DNA from: Rostratula benghalensis
Lineage: Eukaryota; Chordata; Aves; Charadriiformes; Rostratulidae
Length of the DNA stretch: 64,000 bases
Direction of reading: 5' to 3'
Assembly (NCBI GenBank): GCA_013399305.1
Contig: VXAI01000117.1
Span: 2,010,590-2,074,589, forward strand
Both the position numbers and the translations under genes were made by a program. Below the pieces are notes generated by a model. That model did no database searches. It saw only the letters and a list, made by a program, of their open reading frames with translations, and was not told where the DNA came from. This document shows positions 59,846-64,000 of this stretch, piece by piece. Numbering within the stretch: position 1 is the first letter of the stretch; each line of letters starts with the position of its first letter.

Positions 59846-62800
59846 GCAGGAGAAAAATATCAGACTGGGAGAGAAGCTGTTAAAACTAGATGATGATGTT
59901 AAAAAAGCAGCAAAGGAGCAGAAGGTTTCTGCAAATGCATTGTTATATACAATACAGCATTAAAGTAGAGGTCTGATTACATGTCATTCAGCAAGGTTTG
60001 AGCCACTATATTTAGATGTTGACTAATTTGGGAGAGCATTTATCCATCTTCCTGAGGGATTTGCAGCTTCCCTTCCTGAGATTTGTGAAAACTACACAGC
60101 CACCTGGGCAATTCGCTCCCAGTGCTTCTGCAACGTTGGAAAATGCTGACTTGCCCTGCCCCACATCTGCCTCTCAGGGCTCCCTGCTTGCCTCTTCTTG
60201 GGGAGGACCTCATCTCCTGGCTCTCCCTAGGGCAGTAAAGCCCTGGATGCTTTGCCCTCACTTGCTGGTGTCACCTGGCTGGTGTCACAGGGCTGATCTG
60301 AAGGACACGTCCCAGGAAACCCGTGGTCATGCAGGTACAATTTCTCTGGTGCATCACCCAGGTGTACAGTTGCACCACATGTCCTGAAATATTTATTTGA
60401 CTTAACTGAGCTTGGTTCTTAGTTAAAATATGGGCACACTACTTTTCACCCACAGTGTATGTAGGAGGGGAGAAGTAAAGAGTTCTTGATTAGGTGTGAA
60501 TGCTCCCTTTCAAATTCCCCTTAGCAGTGCCTCAGAGTGTATGTATCTCCAGTCCAGGGCACTGTGCTCATCTGCAAGGTAGTTCTAAGGAAAGGTATTT
60601 ACCTAAGGGACATTTGCTGAGACATGTTTGCTAGGAGCTAGAACAAAAACACCGCTCAAGTCTAAGATGAGAAGCCACGGTTACGAAGCCCTCAGGGACA
60701 GCAGAAGTCAACTCAGAAGTGACTCTCTCAGATTGAAAAAGCTCCATGTCTGGCAAGCTTTTTGGGAGCCTGTGAACTGACTGTGCAGGCAGACCCATCA
60801 GTGGCAGAAGCTAGAGGAAACAGCAAAAGGCTGGCAGAGAGGTTGGCAAGGAGAGGCTGCGTGAGTGAAGTTAGCCCAGGAGAGCCAGGAATCACCCATC
60901 ACTCAGCCCAGAGCTGTAGCAACGTGAAAATACAAGACAATCAATCTTTCTAACTTACATGTATGATGGAGGAGCATTAAGCGCTGCATCATAAGGTTAC
61001 TGTACTTGGAAAGGTATTTCGAGTCCACAGCGTACTGAACCGGAGTATACTGAGCAAGGCTGGATGGGGGATTGATTCTTACAGAGACAACTGACTCCGC
61101 GGTGTATCATGAAAGCACCACACATAAAGATTGTGCATAGTCCTTTAATCAGGCCCCGGGATCAGGGCAGTGAAGCACATCTGAACGTCTCTGGCAAGAA
61201 CGCAATCCCATGGAGCACAAAGGCAGCATGGTGCGCACAAGGGTAGAGATGGCTGAGGACATGGGAACTCAATCTCACTTCAGCACAGGGAAGCCATCTA
61301 TCTCTGCTTTCTAACAGGTGGACGACCAAATAACAGGATCGTATTTGATTGCCCCCCTCAGAAATGTCAGGTCACCACTTGCAAGGGCAGCTGAGTGAAA
61401 TGAATTTGATTTTAAAATCACCACATTTAGCCGTGGTTAAAGCTAGCAAATGAGAAACTTTAATTTATTATTATTATTATTATTACTTGGTGGGTGGGAG
61501 GGGGGCTGGGGTTGCATTTTTTTGCTTTTAAATTGCTTCTCTAGAAAAAGGAAGTTGCTTCTTTTTGGCTACTGGCAGTAAGATTTGCAACTAGTTACAA
61601 GATGAAGAATAAATAAGGTGTTTCTTTTAGCTAATCAAGAGAATAACCAATGCACATGTTTAAATTATTAGTATATTGAAACTACCATTCACAATTCTCT
61701 AAATGGCTACATTTTCTTTTTATTCCTAACCTAAGCAAAAACCATTTTGGACAAAGACTAGGAAACAGCTGAGAAACCAGAAAACTAACATTTAAACTGA
61801 TGTTATTAGCTAAGTCAAATGACATTACATGTGTTGGATAGAAGTCACTTAATAAAATATTTTACATTAAAACATATGGCTTGTTCTGTAAAGGAAACAT
61901 GCTAATGGAAATTACTTTCCTCTTTGGAGTTCATCAGGACTGTAGAACTAGTAGATCTCAGCCTAATTGCTAGTCCTGATTTTGAAGAGAAAATCAAACG
62001 TCCCTTTTTCAATGTTTATTCTGCTTCTTGGCTTTGAGAAGGTTTAACAGTTGGACTGACGTAAAGTGGAAACAAAAGCAGAGAAAATGTTATTCAGCTG
62101 TAAAAGGGATCTCAGTTGTCAAAGTGATCCACCACTTCAGTAAACTCTCACTCCTGGCCATTAGCCAGTTCAGTCAGTTTTTAAAATTTAAAGCAGTTCA
62201 TCTCTCTTGACAACTGCTATTTTTAAACCTGAGTCCTTCACCCTTCTTATCCCCCAGAGGAAAGAACCCAGATCTCTAAGGCTAACAACAGTCTCTGCAG
62301 CCCATCGCAAATGTGTCCCCCTGCTCCCCTCAAGCTGCGAAGGCAGCTGGATGAGGGGGACAGGGAAGGGAAAGAGGCAGATGATGTAGGAGTGGAGGGG
62401 ATAGCTGCCCAGCTGGCCCACCCTGAGCTGGATGCCTAGGCAATTCATTGGGAGAATTAAGGTTTGCTATTGCTTTCCTCATAGACTAAGTACCTAAACT
62501 AGCCAATAGACACCTGAGAAGAGAGTTGTGGTCAAATCCCATCCCTCTCGAGTGCTTTGCTGATTGAGTTACTGGGTAAATACCACAAAAACTCAAGGTG
62601 CTCAAATACCGCTGCAAGAAGCAGATAGAGATTGACTGCATTTTAAAGCATGTACGTAACCGTGATTTATTTTTCTTCCGAAAGAAACTTATGTTCTTCA
62701 CATATGGGTGGTTTTGAATGCAGCCCCAAAATAACAACCTCCAGTTGGTTGGGAGTGAGAGTACAGAAGAATGAGCAAAACTGTAAACAGACAAATTCTC

Positions 62801-63237
62801 TAGAGAAATAACTCACAGTTAGGAGGTCCTAATCAAAGGTTATTTCGTATCTTCAGAGGCATTAATAGACTCCTAAAGGAAGAAGTTTGACTCGGGAACT
62901 CCTTATCTCTGTGATTTCCTCTGGCAAGTAAGTCTTAGATGAAAGTTACATGGTGTTTCACCACCAAGTTTCGGATGCTGGGACAGCACTGTTTAGCAGT
63001 TGCTGAGGACATCATTGCACAAGCAGTTCCCACAGATTTAGAAGGTGTATAAAACTGCTGCAGGAGCTGGTGAGAGTGCCCACGGATCACCCCAAGGCTC
63101 ACACCAGACGGTCAGTGCCCTGGGCCAAAGAAAGAGACAGAAAAGTGCCCTTGGCAAAAGGTGGCTGTGGCTGCAGTGTGAAACTATCTGCTCCAGAGAG
63201 AACTCTAGATCCTGTAGCCATGTAGTACAGTGTTCCT
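59846..63237. other. Gene-free stretch
   Basis: No recognisable gene. It is AT-rich from about 61380 to 61910 and includes the (TTA)7 tract. Nothing else is supported. Confidence 0.5.
61465..61485 (+). repeat. (TTA)7 microsatellite
   Basis: Seven uninterrupted TTA units. Confidence 0.9.
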
Positions 63238-63400
63238 AGAGTCATAACATGGTTAGAATTGGAAGGGTTTTTAAAGATCATTGAGTTCCAACCGCCCTGC
63301 CATGGGCAGGGACACTTCCCACTAGACCAGGTTGCTAAAAGCCTCATCCAGCCTGGTCTTGAACATTTCCAGAGATGGTGGGGCATCCACAACTTCTTTG
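63238..63400 (-). mobile_element. CR1 LINE 3' fragment, diverged subfamily
   Basis: Antisense CR1 end (TTAGAATTGGAAGGGTTTTT ... CATCCAGCCTGGTCTTGAAC). The minus-strand translation keeps VVDAPPSLEMFKTRLDEAF. The 3' end differs from the 1893-type copies. Beyond about 63400 the match is lost. Confidence 0.85.
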
Positions 63401-63727
63401 GTCATTCTATCTATCTTGCTGAGGACTACCTGCATGAGCATTTCTGGGTTGTATCTACATTGCAGAGTGAGTCTTGAGCCTCCCAGGGCACCCATACGCA
63501 CCAAAGACACATTTATTTCTCCGCTTGTGTTTACTCTTCCCACACACCCCTGAGCTTTGGAGTTTGAAATTATGAGGGCTGCGTAGCAGCCCACCAGAGT
63601 AGTTTTTTATAGCTCCATGCTGGAAGCATATGTTGAATGCGCTGGAAAGTAGTATAAGGGACATGAACATGCAGTGTCCTGGGGCACGATACTGGAGGGC
63701 TGCATAGCCCTGAGGAAGCTGAGTCTG

Positions 63728-63781
63728 GTGCAAACTCCACCATGCTGCCTGAAGGTGCAAACTCCACCATGCTGCCTGAAA
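63728..63781 (+). repeat. 27-base tandem duplication
   Basis: Two adjacent copies of a 27-base unit beginning GTGCAAACTCCACCATGCTG, with one mismatch at the last base. Near-identity points to a recent duplication. Confidence 0.95.
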
Positions 63782-64000
63782 GGCAGAGCTGAATGTCCAT
63801 GGAAGGACACCCAGCTTTTTGCCTCAGAAGCAGCTGGTTTATCCATTCCAAAAGAGAAGCCAGGAGTGAGCTAATGTACGTGCAGTGTGGATGATCCCAT
63901 GACCAGGACTCAAGAGAAAAGCTGGGAGCTAAGTTATTGGCAGTATAGACATGGTCTCAAATGTCCTGTCCTATGGGGTGGAGAGAGGTGACCCACAATG

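Noticed and set aside
28690..63999. RASD2 or myoglobin coding exons
   Set aside because: No Ras-like G-box motifs or globin helices were seen in any frame.

Overview
This window is bird nuclear DNA. The evidence is vertebrate split genes with GT-AG introns, several 5'-truncated CR1 LINE retrotransposons (the dominant avian family) with their typical ATTCTGTG-like 3' ends, and predicted proteins that read as avian HMOX1 and MCM5. I cannot name the species. No prokaryotic, plasmid or CRISPR structure is present.

Layout. 1-9.5 kb is the upstream flank of HMOX1. It holds one long CR1 copy (1.9-2.7 kb), a probable ancient MIR fragment (4.1 kb) and three separate groups of MARE/ARE/AP-1 type sites, at about 4.58-4.69, 6.07-6.24 and 8.04-8.07 kb. 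A C24(CA)7 tract lies at 5.97-6.00 kb. 9.55-15.9 kb is HMOX1 on the plus strand: E-box, TATA box, five coding exons, 296 aa, and a poly(A) signal at 15876. 18.0-18.9 kb is a CpG-rich, TATA-less promoter with a perfect palindromic E2F site and two CCAAT boxes. It drives MCM5 (18.68-28.67 kb, plus strand, 16 coding exons, 734 aa). Two minus-strand CR1 fragments sit in MCM5 introns, one of them ending only 27 bp before an exon. 28.7-64 kb has no gene that I can recognise. It contains CR1 fragments, simple repeats, a probable decayed coiled-coil reading frame (58.7-59.0 kb) and several motif clusters that could be regulatory.

How it fits together. HMOX1 degrades heme to biliverdin, CO and iron and is induced by heme and oxidative stress through BACH1/NRF2-MAF sites, which matches the three upstream site groups. 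MCM5 is a subunit of the MCM2-7 replicative helicase and a classic E2F target, which matches its promoter. The two genes are neighbours by conserved synteny (TOM1-HMOX1-MCM5-RASD2-MB in amniotes), not because they share a pathway. The empty 35 kb would then be the MCM5-RASD2 interval, where distal enhancers for RASD2 or MB could lie.

Limits. All exon borders were read by eye from splice signals, reading frame and remembered family sequence. Regulatory calls are motif matches only. I found no undescribed gene system. The most unusual items are the tandemly built quadruple MARE cluster, the CR1 insertion next to an MCM5 splice acceptor, and the motif clusters in the gene-free half.
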